Positions 23,113-34,537 of a DNA stretch of 64,000 bases are shown here, piece by piece (the first letter of the stretch is position 1; every line of letters begins with the position of its first letter). Under the pieces are notes generated by a model. That model was not told the origin of the DNA and ran no database searches. It saw only the letters and a list, made by a program, of their open reading frames with translations. Source of the stretch: Diadema setosum (lineage: Eukaryota > Echinodermata > Echinoidea > Diadematoida > Diadematidae); assembly GCA_033980235.1 (NCBI GenBank), contig CM067080.1, positions 2,151,501 through 2,215,500 of the forward strand. Reading direction: 5' to 3'. A program made the position numbers and the translations under genes.

Positions 23113-23586
23113 CTCCTCGACGGCAAACTCCTCACGGCGTCGTTCGACGGAACCGTCAACTTGTACGACTGCGCAGACATCAAGGACGAAATCACTAGCT
23201 TCGGAGATGACGAGGAGGAGAAGGAAAAGAAGAGGAAAGAGAAGGAGGAGAAGAAGAAAAAGGAGAAGGAGAGAAAAGAGAAAGCAAAGCTTGAAAAGGA
23301 GAAAGCGAAACAGGCGAAATTGGAAGCTAAGAAAGCCCTTGAGAAGCAGAAGGAAGAGGTTGCTAGGAAACTGAAGGAGAAAAGGGAGGCGGATAAGAGA
23401 AAGAAAGAGGAGGAGGAGAACAACAAGGCCGACAAGGACAGCCTACCAGAGAAGAACGACTTTGAAGGGAACGAGAAAAGCGACGACGTCGAGATGTCCG
23501 AGGAGAAGAAGGACAGCGAGAAAGACGAGGCGGAAAACGATGACGAGAAGCTAATGAGAGAAATCGAACAAATGGACACGTCATGA
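23113..23586 (+). CDS. wdr86-like: WDR86-like WD40 protein, terminal exon with charged tail
   Basis: The last exon encodes 157 residues and a TGA stop (23584-23586). Residues 1-24, LLDGKLLTASFDGTVNLYDC, finish the last WD40 blade (T-A-S-x-D-G-x-x-x-L-x-D pattern) and match the end of WDR86. After ITSFGDDEEEKEKK the protein becomes a Lys/Glu-rich stretch of about 110 residues, strongly predicted by eye to be one long charged helix or coiled coil, then an acidic end rich in Ser, Asp and Glu finishing REIEQMDTS. The WDR86 I remember from vertebrates has only a short tail, so this one is either lineage-specific or the gene is a different WD40 relative. The first exons are outside what I could find. 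The first AATAAA downstream that I noticed is at 24838. Confidence 0.85.
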   Translation, partial: LLDGKLLTASFDGTVNLYDCADIKDEITSFGDDEEEKEKKRKEKEEKKKKEKERKEKAKLEKEKAKQAKLEAKKALEKQKEEVARKLKEKREADKRKKEEEENNKADKDSLPEKNDFEGNEKSDDVEMSEEKKDSEKDEAENDDEKLMREIEQMDTS

Positions 23587-26500
23587 GTAAACGTAAACGT
23601 CACAATGTTACCCTTTTGATTGGTTTATTGATTCGTGCTGATGAGGGTTTTCTCGATAGTACCTGGTTGAATCTTCTTAATACTCTTTTAATGTTAGCAA
23701 AACATTAAGGCATTGCTTGATGTCGCAATCCAAATACACTGCCTTCTTGTTTTAGATCATAATATTAGGGAGAAAAAGAAAAACACCTCACCGATATCAG
23801 ATAAACGGGTGTACGTTGCGAGATCGATACCTACGAGTATACAACCCACGAGTCATTCAGAGCAAGAGTCATACTACCCATGAGTCATAACGCACACGGG
23901 TTATACCTGTGTCGTGAACGGGTCTATTTTACTTTGTGTCTTGTATGTGGGTTGTATGATTCTTGGGTGTGTGACTCATAAGCCCTTTTGGAATGTCTTG
24001 CTCATAGGCCGTATTACTCGTGGGATGACCCAAGATAAATTACCCTGCCGTTACACGGACCGGGTGAGAAAAAACAAAAACAAAATACGAATCAGAACTT
24101 ACTTTATGAAAAATGAATACAGAGCACATATGTTATGCATTTAGCGTTCTAGGAAAATATACGAATCTTTCATTTGATATGAAAAGCATTAGATTGAATC
24201 TTACTATTTGCCAATCATCGTTGCCCATTCAGAAAAAAAAAATATACACATGTGTAACTTTCTTTGCTTGATGATTTTTAAGCAGGATAAAAAATACAGT
24301 CAACATGGTAGCTTTGATCTTTCATGAATGATTTGTTTGCTTTCATTGTGAAAAAAAAACAACAAACAAACACAAATCTTGCAAGCACATCCAGATTACC
24401 TTTTCAGGTACTCTGTATTCGAAATTCGCTGCCATCTCATCACAATCCAAACGCAAGCCACATTTTGTTGACGTAGGCCTTGACGTGGAGAGAGACATTC
24501 ATAATATTTTGATAGCATGTACAAACCTGCTATTCATTGATGCTTTGTTAGATCTGCCTCCGTCTACAAGCTGATTCAATACAGACATATGGTGTTTAGT
24601 TATTTCTCCATTAAAGGCAACTGTGCTACTGTGAGCAAGAAATGCCTGTTTCAGTAGTGCAATAACCAAAGTGTTGCAAAATGTCTTTAAGCGCGTGTTA
24701 CAGTTGTACACAATAATATGCTACAATTGTATGGTAATAAGAAAGTAAACAAAGCTCTAGAGAACTGATGATAGGCAAAACGTAACAATCCATCTTGTAT
24801 TAGATACACCCTTTTGTCAATATCAGGGAATGTAATTAATAAAGTAAAACAGATATAAAACCCAAAAGTCGAAAAAGTAATGTTCAATAATACACCGATT
24901 GTGTGACAGTTTGATATTTTGTTTTTATCAGTAACCTGATTGTGTTTTATTGGTATCTTTAGCTACACTTGGTCCACGATCTTTATGAACACTATAGTAT
25001 TTTTTAGCATTTGAAAAGAATTTAGATTTTAAGAAACTAACATTTAGAGGGAGAACATCCAAATACAAGCTCTTTTTGAAAAGTGCAATATTTGAATTTT
25101 TTGTTCAAACCCATGTGGATATAATAAGTGTACATATGTATCATAGAAATTATGTAATCTTTTTTATCACAGATTTATTTTATTCGGAGGTAAGAAACAT
25201 CATTCTTGCAGACAAACTTACAAATAGAATCAAGCAGGACAGTGTCGTTTGTGATTGTTGAAGCTATATATTTTTAAAAAAGAGCATCGAAATTGATTGT
25301 ATGATTGCACATATCTATAGATTTGTTTATTTGATTAACTGCAAAAGTATAATATCACCTTTTCGTAGCGTGTCAATGGAAAGATCCTACTTGTAAGCAA
25401 TATGGGATGCTTCAGTCTCAACGTCTTCACACTGCGTATTACCATTATGTATTGCTAACCCTTTAAGTGTGAAGGACCTTGGACATTGTGTATATTTGTG
25501 GTTTTCTGTACCAATCGGCACTCAAAACACATACAAGTTTTATAGTTCGTCCCTCTTATTTCTCAGAAGAAAATTTCATCAATTGGGCCACCATCTGACC
25601 AAATCTGATTCGATGAAATATTGATGATTGTAAAAATGCGAATTCGATGTTATTAGTTCACATAAAGAAGCGAGCATTTCGCCACTCCTTGCCTAATCAA
25701 AATAAAAAGTAAACCCTTAAACGACAAGCTTAAGGAAAATAGAAATGTCAAAGTCAGATGCCATTTTACCCCTCCCCCATAAAAAAGACAGACTTAAAGG
25801 TATCAATATTCAAAGGATGTTATTAACGACCAGAAAACTAGACTGAACCTTGTCCTACAGAACAACTCCCACTATTGAAATTATTGTGTTTTGTAAGAAC
25901 AGGTTTCAATTTGCATTAATGAACTTGTTTCGTTGAGTTCAACATACACTTAACTTGCATTGGTAAACTTGTTTCTTGAGTTTAGCATAAACGTATCCAG
26001 CTTTCTTATACTTGAGGTGGTCTAAATTTGTTTCATGTATCAGAAAATATACGAATTGATGACTCATCTGACCTTCTGCTCTTTCAAAATGTCACTCTAT
26101 ACGGCTATTGATAAATTCATTACATTTGGAACATTCTTGCAAAATTGATTCTTATTTTCATCCCCGCAGTTATCATTTCGCTGTGGCAATATTGAATGTT
26201 ATTTGACGCAAAAGGTGTTTTTGTTATTGGTGGAGAATATTTGTTAAGCACACACCGCGTAACACAATTATTACCATTATGAAATTATTCAAAACGCTGC
26301 CTTAGATGTGTGCCAGGGAGTGATGACCAATATTATACATGCAAATAGAAAGCACCTCGCATTCCCGTTCGGTGATACAAGCACAAAACCGTCCACAATT
26401 CTTACGACTTGGATTGTGTATTCACAGATTGATCTTAAATTTCCTCTGTGCTGTCTATCTCAGATTCTATGCTATTGTAATGTAACAAGATACACGATAT

Positions 26501-26947
26501 AAAGATGTCAATAATTATGAATAAAAGAAGGCCGGTATTGAATGAAAGTGTCACTAAATCTTTTGATCAAGTTTCTTGTCTTTCGAAAGTACTCTAAAAC
26601 TGTTTTTTGTAAAGATCCTTATTACTTGTTTTACAGTTGTGTATCTTTAATTTCCAAATAAATGGAGTTGAGAAAACACTATGTGATCCTGTACTCAGCT
26701 TTACCAAGGTCCTTCTACAAGAACATCAATGTGGTATGTACAATACATAAAGTTGAAAATACGTTAATGAACGGAATGTCAAAGGCAGCGATTATTACTT
26801 AAATGTGATATTTCGTAATTTGCCTCTATGAAAAAAGTGATGGGGTCCACGATTTGGCTCTTTACCCGATTATATGTGAGTGATTTCCAGGTTACCATCA
26901 TAACATACATTTAAAAGCGCTTTTATTAATAATAGTAATAATAATAT
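23587..26947. other. 3' untranslated and intergenic DNA, nothing recognised
   Basis: It includes the 3' untranslated region of the WD40 gene, of unknown length. AATAAA at 24838-24843 is a possible poly(A) signal. The rest is AT-rich, with no gene, RNA or clear element end. Confidence 0.45.
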
Positions 26948-27034
26948 CAGGGCCCTCTGGTAGAGCAGTGGCAACACTGAAGAGGCTATCCTGGGTAAAT
27001 AAGACCTTATTATTATTATTATTATTATTATTCT
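26948..27034 (+). mobile_element. 3' end of a CR1-like LINE
   Basis: 'gggccctctggtagagcag...gaggctatcctgggtaaat' followed by (ATT)n at about 27010-27032. The same 3' motif ends the LINE at 8106-8190, which has retained coding sequence, so this is a heavily truncated copy of the same family. Confidence 0.7.
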
Positions 27035-28050
27035 GAACAGGAAAACGGACACATTTGGAAAAGAGAACCACATTTAATCATGATGTCTTTGATATTGAAT
27101 GTCTTGTTACACCAATTGTGCCTGACAGTGGTTTTGACTAACCATCATGAGATACAGACATACCAGTGTAGTTTGTTTTCTTAATCCGCCATATACACCC
27201 ATCAATATAATGAAAAACGTCGGAAGACTTACGTGGAAGCATACTTAAGAGAGTAAACAAGTACAAAGAAATAATGTATCATTTATGTATTTACATTTTA
27301 TCTACTACTAACAAGTATTAAGTGGTTATGCGAACCTAAAAACATTTGGAATGCAAAGTACATGTAGTTATCTTTGAGTGTAAAATCTGCATAGCGTATA
27401 CAGAACATTATCGAACAACGTCTGCAAAAATATGTTCACAAAGAGGATTAACATTTGGTTATTAAATTGGAAAGATTGTCTGATTGTATGTGGCATTCGT
27501 TCAATATATTGTACCCTACTTGATCATTCATCAATGAGAGTACTTGCAGTCTGTAACCAAACGAATAGATTGTAGAACAACATAATATTTTTTCTCTATG
27601 TTTGAGAATGAATAGATCGACTTCAATTTGTACCTGTCACGATGAAGTCCAACCTCAAAGACCGCAATAATTCAAATCAAAGTTGCCTTGTGTCTCAGTG
27701 CATAGTATAATCTACTGATGCTCGGTCATTTCTACGAGATATCAACTTTGATACATTGTGCAGTAGATGACAAGCTAAGTAAATGTCGAGGGCTGGAGTG
27801 AATGGAGAACGATTTCATTCAATAACGATGTGTTTATTTGAGCTTTTCTATAACTCTCTCTCCCTCTTTGGCTTGGTCATAATATGAGTTGTTAAACCAT
27901 TGATATAAAACATGAGGTCACAAATCCAGATATGTGAACGATTCTAATTCCTTTGTAGTTCTGTACTTGACTTTTATTTCATGCATATGATTTATTTAGT
28001 ACAACAGGCTCGATGGTGGTGAATGCAGTACAGTGGGTGGTGGCTTGTAA
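27035..28050. other. No gene recognised
   Basis: AT-rich, no exon, RNA gene or element boundary recognised. Confidence 0.4.
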
Positions 28051-28417
28051 AGGATGGCATAGCTTTGGTTGAAATGGGACGTGAATAGGTTTCCAACTTG
28101 TTATTGTGAGTAATGAGAAACTTCATATGAAATAATGTATATTAGAGGATGTGGTTCTAAGAGGGATTCAAAGTTTGTTAGGTGAAAATTTGATAAAACA
28201 GAGGGATCCTGATAAAAGTTGGAACCCACAATTTATCAGGATTGCTTTGTATTACTTTGTTTTGGGGATATCTCAGCCATTTCAAACCGATTTTCATCAG
28301 ATAAACGTTGAATTACTGTTAGAATTGTACGCCCCGTAACATTTCATAAGTGGTATCTTAGTATCTAGCGAAAAGTTAAAACTCAGTCCTCATCACAACC
28401 AACACTATACCATCCCT
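28051..28417. mobile_element. TTAA-flanked foldback element, family B copy 2
   Basis: A palindromic element of about 367 bp beginning AGGATGGCATAG and ending 'actataccatccct'. The right flank TTAA (28418-28421) is shared with the next element. The centre reads 'gataaaagttggaacccac/aatttatcagga', the family B loop. Confidence 0.7.
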
Positions 28418-28421
28418 TTAA

Positions 28422-28772
28422 AGGGGATGGCTACTTACTGATCAGTGGGAATCAGTGGGAATGCTGGGGGATGATTGTTCCAATCCTTGTAGGATTAATC
28501 TAAGGGTACATTATATATCTATTGTTGTGTAAAAAAAAAAAATATTTGCTTCAGAATGGTCTCATATTCATATAATGTGCAGTTTAATCTCCCCGTCAAC
28601 GTACAGGCATGCTAACCTGGAAACATTAAACTGCACATTATTTGAATATGAGACCATTCTGAAGGAAATCATTTTTTTACACAACAATAGACACATACTC
28701 TTAGATGAATCCCACAAGGATTTTAACAACCATCCCCCAACATTCCCACTGATCAGTTACTAGTCGTTCCCT
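28422..28772. mobile_element. TTAA-flanked foldback element, family D
   Basis: A 351 bp foldback: AGGGGATGGCTACTTACTGA and 'gatcagtgggaatgctggggg' are mirrored by 'ccccaacattcccactgatc' and 'tactagtcgttccct'. The inner arms share 'gaatggtctcatattcatat' and its inverse. The left flank is TTAA, shared with the family B element; the right flank is TTAG. A partial relative lies at 9693-9790. Confidence 0.75.
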
Positions 28773-28776
28773 TTAG

Positions 28777-29605
28777 ATTTATCTGCATTATTTTTCCCTT
28801 TTGCTTGTCTTTCTCCTTGTCTCTTTCTTTTGTTTATATCGTCTAGGTCAGAGTTTAATGATCTCTCACTTATAACTTCAGTAAACGCCACAACACAGAC
28901 AAAAGAAATTCGGGTACACAATGCATGTAGGCAAATGCCAATGTCGGTCTCAATATCTTATGTGTTCTCTACTCGCACATTTACCTTTTACTTTCTTTTA
29001 TTTAAAGGATGCATTAGGGTTATACATATTTTTTTTTTCTCAGCGCATCCGATCAAATCAGCTTTAATTTGAATATTTTCCAGCAAATTACATCCAAAAT
29101 ATTTGCATTTCAATCCATTTCCGTAAATCTGAATGAAAAATGCATGAAATTTCCGCGCATGGGTATATTTTCCTAAAAACAAGCAAACACACAGACAAAC
29201 AAACGAAAAACTGATTTTCTACAAACACACACACACACGCACACACACACACTTAACATAATACACGTTCGCACAAAAGCACAGAAAGACGGTGTGTGAT
29301 TATGTCCAAGAACAAAGATCCTATTAGAATGTGTTTTTTCCGTTATTGTTATGAAGAGACAAAACTAAATTCTTCCTCAGAAAGATAAACAAGAGTCTCA
29401 ATCAGTAAAAAGGTAAGAGAGTGAGAGGGGAAGAGAGAGAGAGAGAGAGAGTGGGGGGGGGTGGAGAAGGAAGATAGAAAGAGAGGGAGAGAGAGTGGTG
29501 ATGACGTCAACAATTCCGTCACACAGAGTTGCCAGTTTGTCTTACCTTCTAAATCTTTATCAGTTCATTTTGTGCGTGATTGTGTGTGTGTGTGTGTTTG
29601 TGTGT
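28777..29605. other. No gene recognised; (GA)n and (TG)n
   Basis: A (CA)n-like run at about 29226-29252, a (GA)n-rich block at about 29415-29500 and (TG)n at 29580-29609. The open frame that crosses the GA and TG tracts has no recognisable domain. Confidence 0.4.
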
Positions 29606-29942
29606 GTGTGCGATTTGTCCCTCAAATTTTGCCTGACCTAGTTCTCTATGTACAGCTGTATTTCTGTTCTCGTACAAAGGAACATAATCTTAGGGTAGAA
29701 TTATCCTTTCAAAGAATCGCAGTCACTGGCAGTGGTAACACCGATTCAGAGTTCTTACATAATCTAAACAAAATCATGATGGCATCACAGGCCATGTCAG
29801 TTATGAGTTTTTGCTGGAAATACTGTGTTTGATATACCAAGGATGATAACGTCGAGGGAAAAGATTTGCTATAAACATGCAACATACACACACTCTGGGG
29901 AACGCAATGGACGATTGTAAGTTCGATGCCAGTGGTGGCGCC
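29606..29942 (+). repeat. Direct repeat, copy 1
   Basis: Begins immediately after a (TG)n tract with 'gatttgtccctcaaattttg' and ends 'gatgccagtggtggcgc'. It is closely matched over its whole length by 30597-30912, allowing for small indels. The function is unknown. Confidence 0.8.
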
Positions 29943-30304
29943 AACATTTATTTTGATGGCCCAAGAATAGCACCATAGTAAAATCAAAATACAATTTGAG
30001 GAGAAAAAGAAATAAATGTTATCACTTATTGTCGTTCCATTCTTGTACAGCTTTGTCTTGCAATTACAATTTCATAAAATTTAACAATGACATCTAAAAG
30101 ACAATACCTGCACACAGTCGTAAAAAGGGAGTCCGAAAAGGAATTTTGAGGGGTATTTGTATATTTGTATTATATAATTCTGCTTCAGAGCAAATTACAG
30201 TCGTACAAACTAGGGAAGTAATAAGGTTTAATTTGCAGAATTATGGTAAAGGAAGGAACAGCTTAGTGCTGCTCAACTTAGTGGTCGCCCGGATGAAAGG
30301 TTAA

Positions 30305-30533
30305 AGAGATGGAACAATGGTGGAGTGGAGAATTGGGCTTTTAATTTTTTGCAAGATATCAAGAAACCACTTATGAAAAATATAGTACCATTTAGAGGAA
30401 TTCAAAGTTTAGTTGATGAAAAGGTGTTTTGGAATGGCGAGAGATTCACAAACAAAGTCAAACAAAGCGATCGTAATAGAAGTTTGGTTCCACCTTTTAT
30501 CAGGAGTGCTTTGTTTTGGGGTATCTCAGCCTG
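30305..30533. mobile_element. Half of a TTAA foldback element, family B copy 3
   Basis: TTAA at 30301-30304, then AGAGATGGAACAATGG and the left arm and centre of family B ('ggttccaccttttatcagga'), cut off at 'ggtatctcagcc' where a (TG)n tract begins. The right arm is missing. Confidence 0.65.
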
Positions 30534-30538
30534 TGTGT

Positions 30539-30594
<56 letters not shown>

Positions 30595-30596
30595 GT
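30534..30596. repeat. (TG)n microsatellite at a duplication junction
   Basis: About 60 bp of TG with a short GCGCGC patch. It joins a truncated family B element to the second copy of the direct repeat. Confidence 0.9.
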
Positions 30597-30912
30597 GTGA
30601 TTTGTCCCTCAAATTTTGCCTGCTCTAGTTCTGTATTTTTTTTTCATACAAAGAAACGTAATCTTAGGGTAGAATTATCCTTTCAAAGAATTGCAGTGGT
30701 AACATCGATTCAGCGTTCTTACGTAATCTAAACAAAATCATGATTGCATTACAGCCCACGTCAGTATGAATTTTTGCTGGAAATACTCTGGTTAATATAC
30801 CAATGATGATAACGTCGAGGGAAAAGTTTGTTATAAATAATATGCAACATTCACACAGTCTGCGTATGAGGGAACGCAATGGGTGATTAAGTTCGATGCC
30901 GGTGGTGGCGCT
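30597..30912 (+). repeat. Direct repeat, copy 2
   Basis: Homologous to 29606-29942; both copies follow a (TG)n tract. Shared landmarks include 'cttagggtagaattatcctt', 'aaacaaaatcatgat' and 'gatgataacgtcgaggga'. Confidence 0.8.
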
Positions 30913-31034
30913 AGTGCTTTCTAACAAGCAATATACATTAAATCGACCTCCAACAGAGTCGGTTAGATTAAACTAATTATCATAATTATCAACCCCCAAC
31001 ACCAAAAATCAAAAACAAAAACAAGACAAAAACA

Positions 31035-31380
31035 AAAACACTTATGAAATAGTACACAGCGTATCACTTAGACGAATTCGAAGTTTATTGATGAAAATCT
31101 GTTTTAGAATGGCTGAGAGAGATCAACAAACAAAGTAAAACAAAGCGATCCTAATAGAAGTTGGGTTCCAACTTTTATCAGGACTGCTGTGTTTTGGGGT
31201 ATCTCAACCTGTGTGTGTGTATCTCAACCCTTTTAATAATCAATTTTCATAAAATAAACGTTGAATCCCTCCTGGAATTACATGCTCTTTCATAATTGTT
31301 AAGAAGTTTCTCATCTCACCCAAAAATGTTAGAAACCTGGAGTTAAGTCTCTACCAAAACTATACAATCCCTGTAATTTA
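31035..31380. mobile_element. Family B foldback, copy 4 (degenerate)
   Basis: Carries 'tattgatgaaaatctgtttt', the central 'gttgggttccaacttttatc' and the right arm 'aattttcataaaataaacg...ctctttcataattg'. A short (TG)n interrupts it at the same position ('ggtatctcaacc') at which copy 3 is truncated, so the two copies share a history. Ends are not sharp. Confidence 0.6.
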
Positions 31381-31786
31381 GAAGAAAAAAAAAAGAGTCG
31401 TTATAGATATTGGGATCTGAGCACGTGGTTGAGTGATGTGCACGGTGTATGTCACTTATAGTGTAAAATTACACGGTCACGATAAAACTGATGAGAATGT
31501 ATTGTGTTAATTATTTAATTGATTTATTCTTCTTTTTTTATTCGCCATATCAATACATTATAACAATTCTAGACAGCAAAGGGCTTTTTACACTTGTAAA
31601 TTTTTGCTTAGCCCCGGACCAACGGTGGGGCTAAGGGGGGCCTTAGCCCCACCGTTGGTACGGGACTATCCCTAGCCCACTTTCTGTTTACACTCGTTTT
31701 TGCCAAAGTGGGCTAGCCCCACCGATAGTACGGTACTATCTGGCCCTGCAAAATAGCAGGGGTTAGCACCGCAATTGCGGTGCCAA

Positions 31787-34191
31787 CAGTGGCGTATCTA
31801 GGGAAAACGGCGCCCGGGGCAAGCACGAAAATTGCGCCCCTAATTTCTGAAAAAGTGTTCAACCCCAACCCCATCCCGGCAGGGACTTTAAACAAAGTCC
31901 ACATGATGCTTTTTCAAGCACTTAAAAGGGATCTTTTGAGGGTGATTTAAATGTAATGAATTTTGATAGATTTTGGCGAGCGAGCGCAGCGAGCGAGCCG
32001 AAAATTTTTGTATTTCAGCTTACAAAACATGGAATTCTTGTCATTTTTTGCTTCAATCAATTTGCTTCTAATCAAGATATAGTGACAACCTTATAGATAT
32101 CGATTTATACCAAAAAAACTGAGGACTTTAAAAAATACTCTAAATTAGTGCGCGCGAGTAAGCTGAAATTTGTAAATGTCCTCGTCATCATCACGTATTG
32201 TTCTTATCTTTTTTTATATATAAATTTTGGCGAGCGAGCGCAGCGAGCGAGCCGGAAATTTTTGTATTTCAGCTTACAAAACATGGAATTCTTGTCATTT
32301 TTTTTGCTTACCAAATCTTACAATTCTAATCAAGATATAGTGACAGTCTTATAGATATCGATTTATACCAAAAAACTGAGGACTTTAAAAGATACTCTAT
32401 ATTAAAGCGCGCGAGTGAGCTGAAATTTGTAAATGTCCTCGTCATCATCACGTATTGTTCTTATCTTTTTTTATATATAAATTTTGGCGAGCGAGCGCAG
32501 CGAGCGAGCCGGAAATTTTTTGTATTTCAGCTTACAAAACATGGAATTCTCGTCATTTTTTGCTTATTGAATCTCACAATTATATTGACGACCTTATAGA
32601 TAACGATTTATACCAACAAACTGAGGACTTGAAAAAATACTCTAAATCAGTACGAGCGAGTGAGCCGAAATTTGTATATTTCTGCGTCATCATTACGTTT
32701 TTTCCTTATCTTTTTTTTTTTTTGCGCCCCCTTCTCCCGTTTGTTCGAAACCGTTGGCGTCCTCTTTTGATCCAATCGCCGATCGCTTCAGAACGAATGA
32801 AATTGCAGTCGCTGCTCCGTGTAACATTTTGTCCTGCTAAATACAAAATGACATGAGTGAACACAATAGACATTATCATTTTGTCCGCGTCATCGTCACG
32901 TTTTGTTCTTATCGTCTTCTCTTTTTTTATACAAATTTTTGTATTTCAGCTTTTAAATCATGAAACTCTTGTCATTTTTTGCTTATTAAATCTTACAATT
33001 CTAATCAAGATATAGTGACGGCCTTAATAGATAACGATGCATACCAACAAACTGAGGACTTGAAAAAATACTCTAAATTAGTACGAGCGAGTGAGCCGAA
33101 ATTTGTATATTTCCGCGTCATCATTACGTTTTGTTCTTATCTTGTTTGATTTATTGTTGTTTTTTGTGCCCCCCCCCCCCGTATGTTCGAAACCGTTGAC
33201 GACCTCTTTTGATCCAATTGGCGATCGCTTCAGAACGAATGAAATAAGCCAGTTCGGAGTTCCACTTTGCGCATGAGCAGAAACAAGGTCATTCGGACCA
33301 ACAGGCATGTTGGTTTTTAAATTTACTGGGATAAGCATCTGTCATGTAATGATTATTCATGTAATCCTTATAAATGCCGCTTGCCAGCACATCCACCTCC
33401 AGCAAAAGTGGTATTTTGCAATATCAATAGAAAGAGATTGTCAATACATCCAATGCAAAATAATGAAATGGATGCTTTCTCAAGTGTGAATTGACAGATC
33501 ATTCTGCTCATCTGGTCTACGCAAGTTTATTCTTTGTTTGAACGGGATTGATGAATCCCATAAATTGTTACGTAAAGCTTATGCATTATGTCGCTCTGAA
33601 AACGAGTGAAGTGCCCCTAACCAACTGAAAAAAAAGAAAGGTCATTCGTACCAATGTGCCCATGAGCTAACTCCGAACTGGCTTATTGCAGCCGCTGCTC
33701 CGTGAAACATTTTGTCTGCTAAATATAAAATGACATGTGTGAACACAATAGACACTGTCATTTTGTCATCATCACGTTTTGTTCTTACCTTCTTTTTTAT
33801 ATAAATTTTGGCGAGCGAGCGCAGCGATCGAGACGAAAATTTTTGTATTTCAGCTCACAGAACATGGAATTTTTGTGTGAACACAATAAACATTGTCATC
33901 TTGTCCGCGTCATCATCATGTTTTGTTTTTATCTTGTTTGATTTGGTTTTCTGCCCCCCCCCCCCCCCCCCCCCACCATTCTCCCTCCCCCTTCCGGGCG
34001 ATTTTTTTTTTCTTCTTCTTCTTCTTCTTCTTTTTCTTCTTCTTTTCTTTTTTTCTTCTTTTTCTTCGTTTTTTTCCCTTTTTTCCCCTTCTTCTTCTTC
34101 GTTTTTTTTTCGTTTTTTTTTGCGCCCCCAAGGAGTGGCGCCCGGGGCACGTGCCCCCCTTGCCCCCCCCCCCCCCCTAGATACGCCACTG
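31787..34191. mobile_element. Non-autonomous hAT-type transposon, 2.4 kb
   Basis: It begins CAGTGGCGTATCTAGGG and ends CCCCTAGATACGCCACTG, typical hAT termini, flanked by a perfect 8 bp direct repeat GGTGCCAA (31779-31786 and 34192-34199), the size hAT transposases make. There is no transposase frame. The body consists of diverged tandem units that start 'ttttggcgagcgagcgcagc' at about 31971, 32225, 32482 and 33806. The right part has a C run and a long pyrimidine tract (33953-34120) that gives meaningless open frames on both strands. Confidence 0.9.
33246..33684. mobile_element. Foldback element inside the hAT element
   Basis: AAGCCAGTTCGGAGTT at the left is matched inversely by AACTCCGAACTGGCTT at the right, 439 bp apart, with 'aaggtcattcggaccaa' and 'aaaggtcattcgtaccaat' inside. 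A related, uninterrupted unit of the host element near 32796 reads 'gaatgaaattgcag', so the insertion duplicated AT (or TA, read differently). It is non-coding. Confidence 0.75.
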
Positions 34192-34537
34192 GGTGCCAAG
34201 CAAGTGAGTGTAAACAGAACGAAAAAATAATCCTGGGCTAAGCGACGGAGACGAAGTCCGACCCTCACTGACCAATCAGAAACGAGGTAATCAAGTGCTG
34301 CCGGTGCGTGCGTGTACGTGTACAGTATACAGCGTAATTATGAATATTCATGTGGTTTGGAAAGTCCGGGGCTAAGAAATACGAGTGTAAAAGGTCAGTT
34401 TTCTCCTTAGCCCCGGACCAGAGATAGTACGGGACTAATTGGCGAGTGTAAAAAGCTGAAAAAATTGGTACGGGACTAACGATAGTCCTGGGTCAGAGAA
34501 AGTCCGGGGTTAAGAAACACAAGTGTAAAAAGCCCTT

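Larger units (their letters stand above)
31579..34537. mobile_element. Terminal-inverted-repeat element carrying a nested hAT element
   Basis: The left end AAGGGCTTTTTACACTTGT is matched inversely at 34519-34537 by ACAAGTGTAAAAAGCCCTT, and the subterminal 'ttagccccggacc' motif recurs in both orientations several times. About 2.4 kb of the middle is the hAT-type element at 31787-34191. Without it the outer element would be about 550 bp. No transposase is present. The target duplication was not identified. Confidence 0.7.

Noticed and set aside
23109..23603. Long reverse-strand Ser/Phe-rich frame over the WD40 terminal exon
   Set aside because: It is the complement of the GAG/AAG-rich Lys/Glu coding tail; the forward frame is supported by splice phase and WD40 homology.
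33855..34268. Open frames on both strands rich in Phe/Ser/Pro or Lys/Glu/Arg
   Set aside because: They result from C, T and CTT homopolymer-like tracts at the right end of the hAT-type element.
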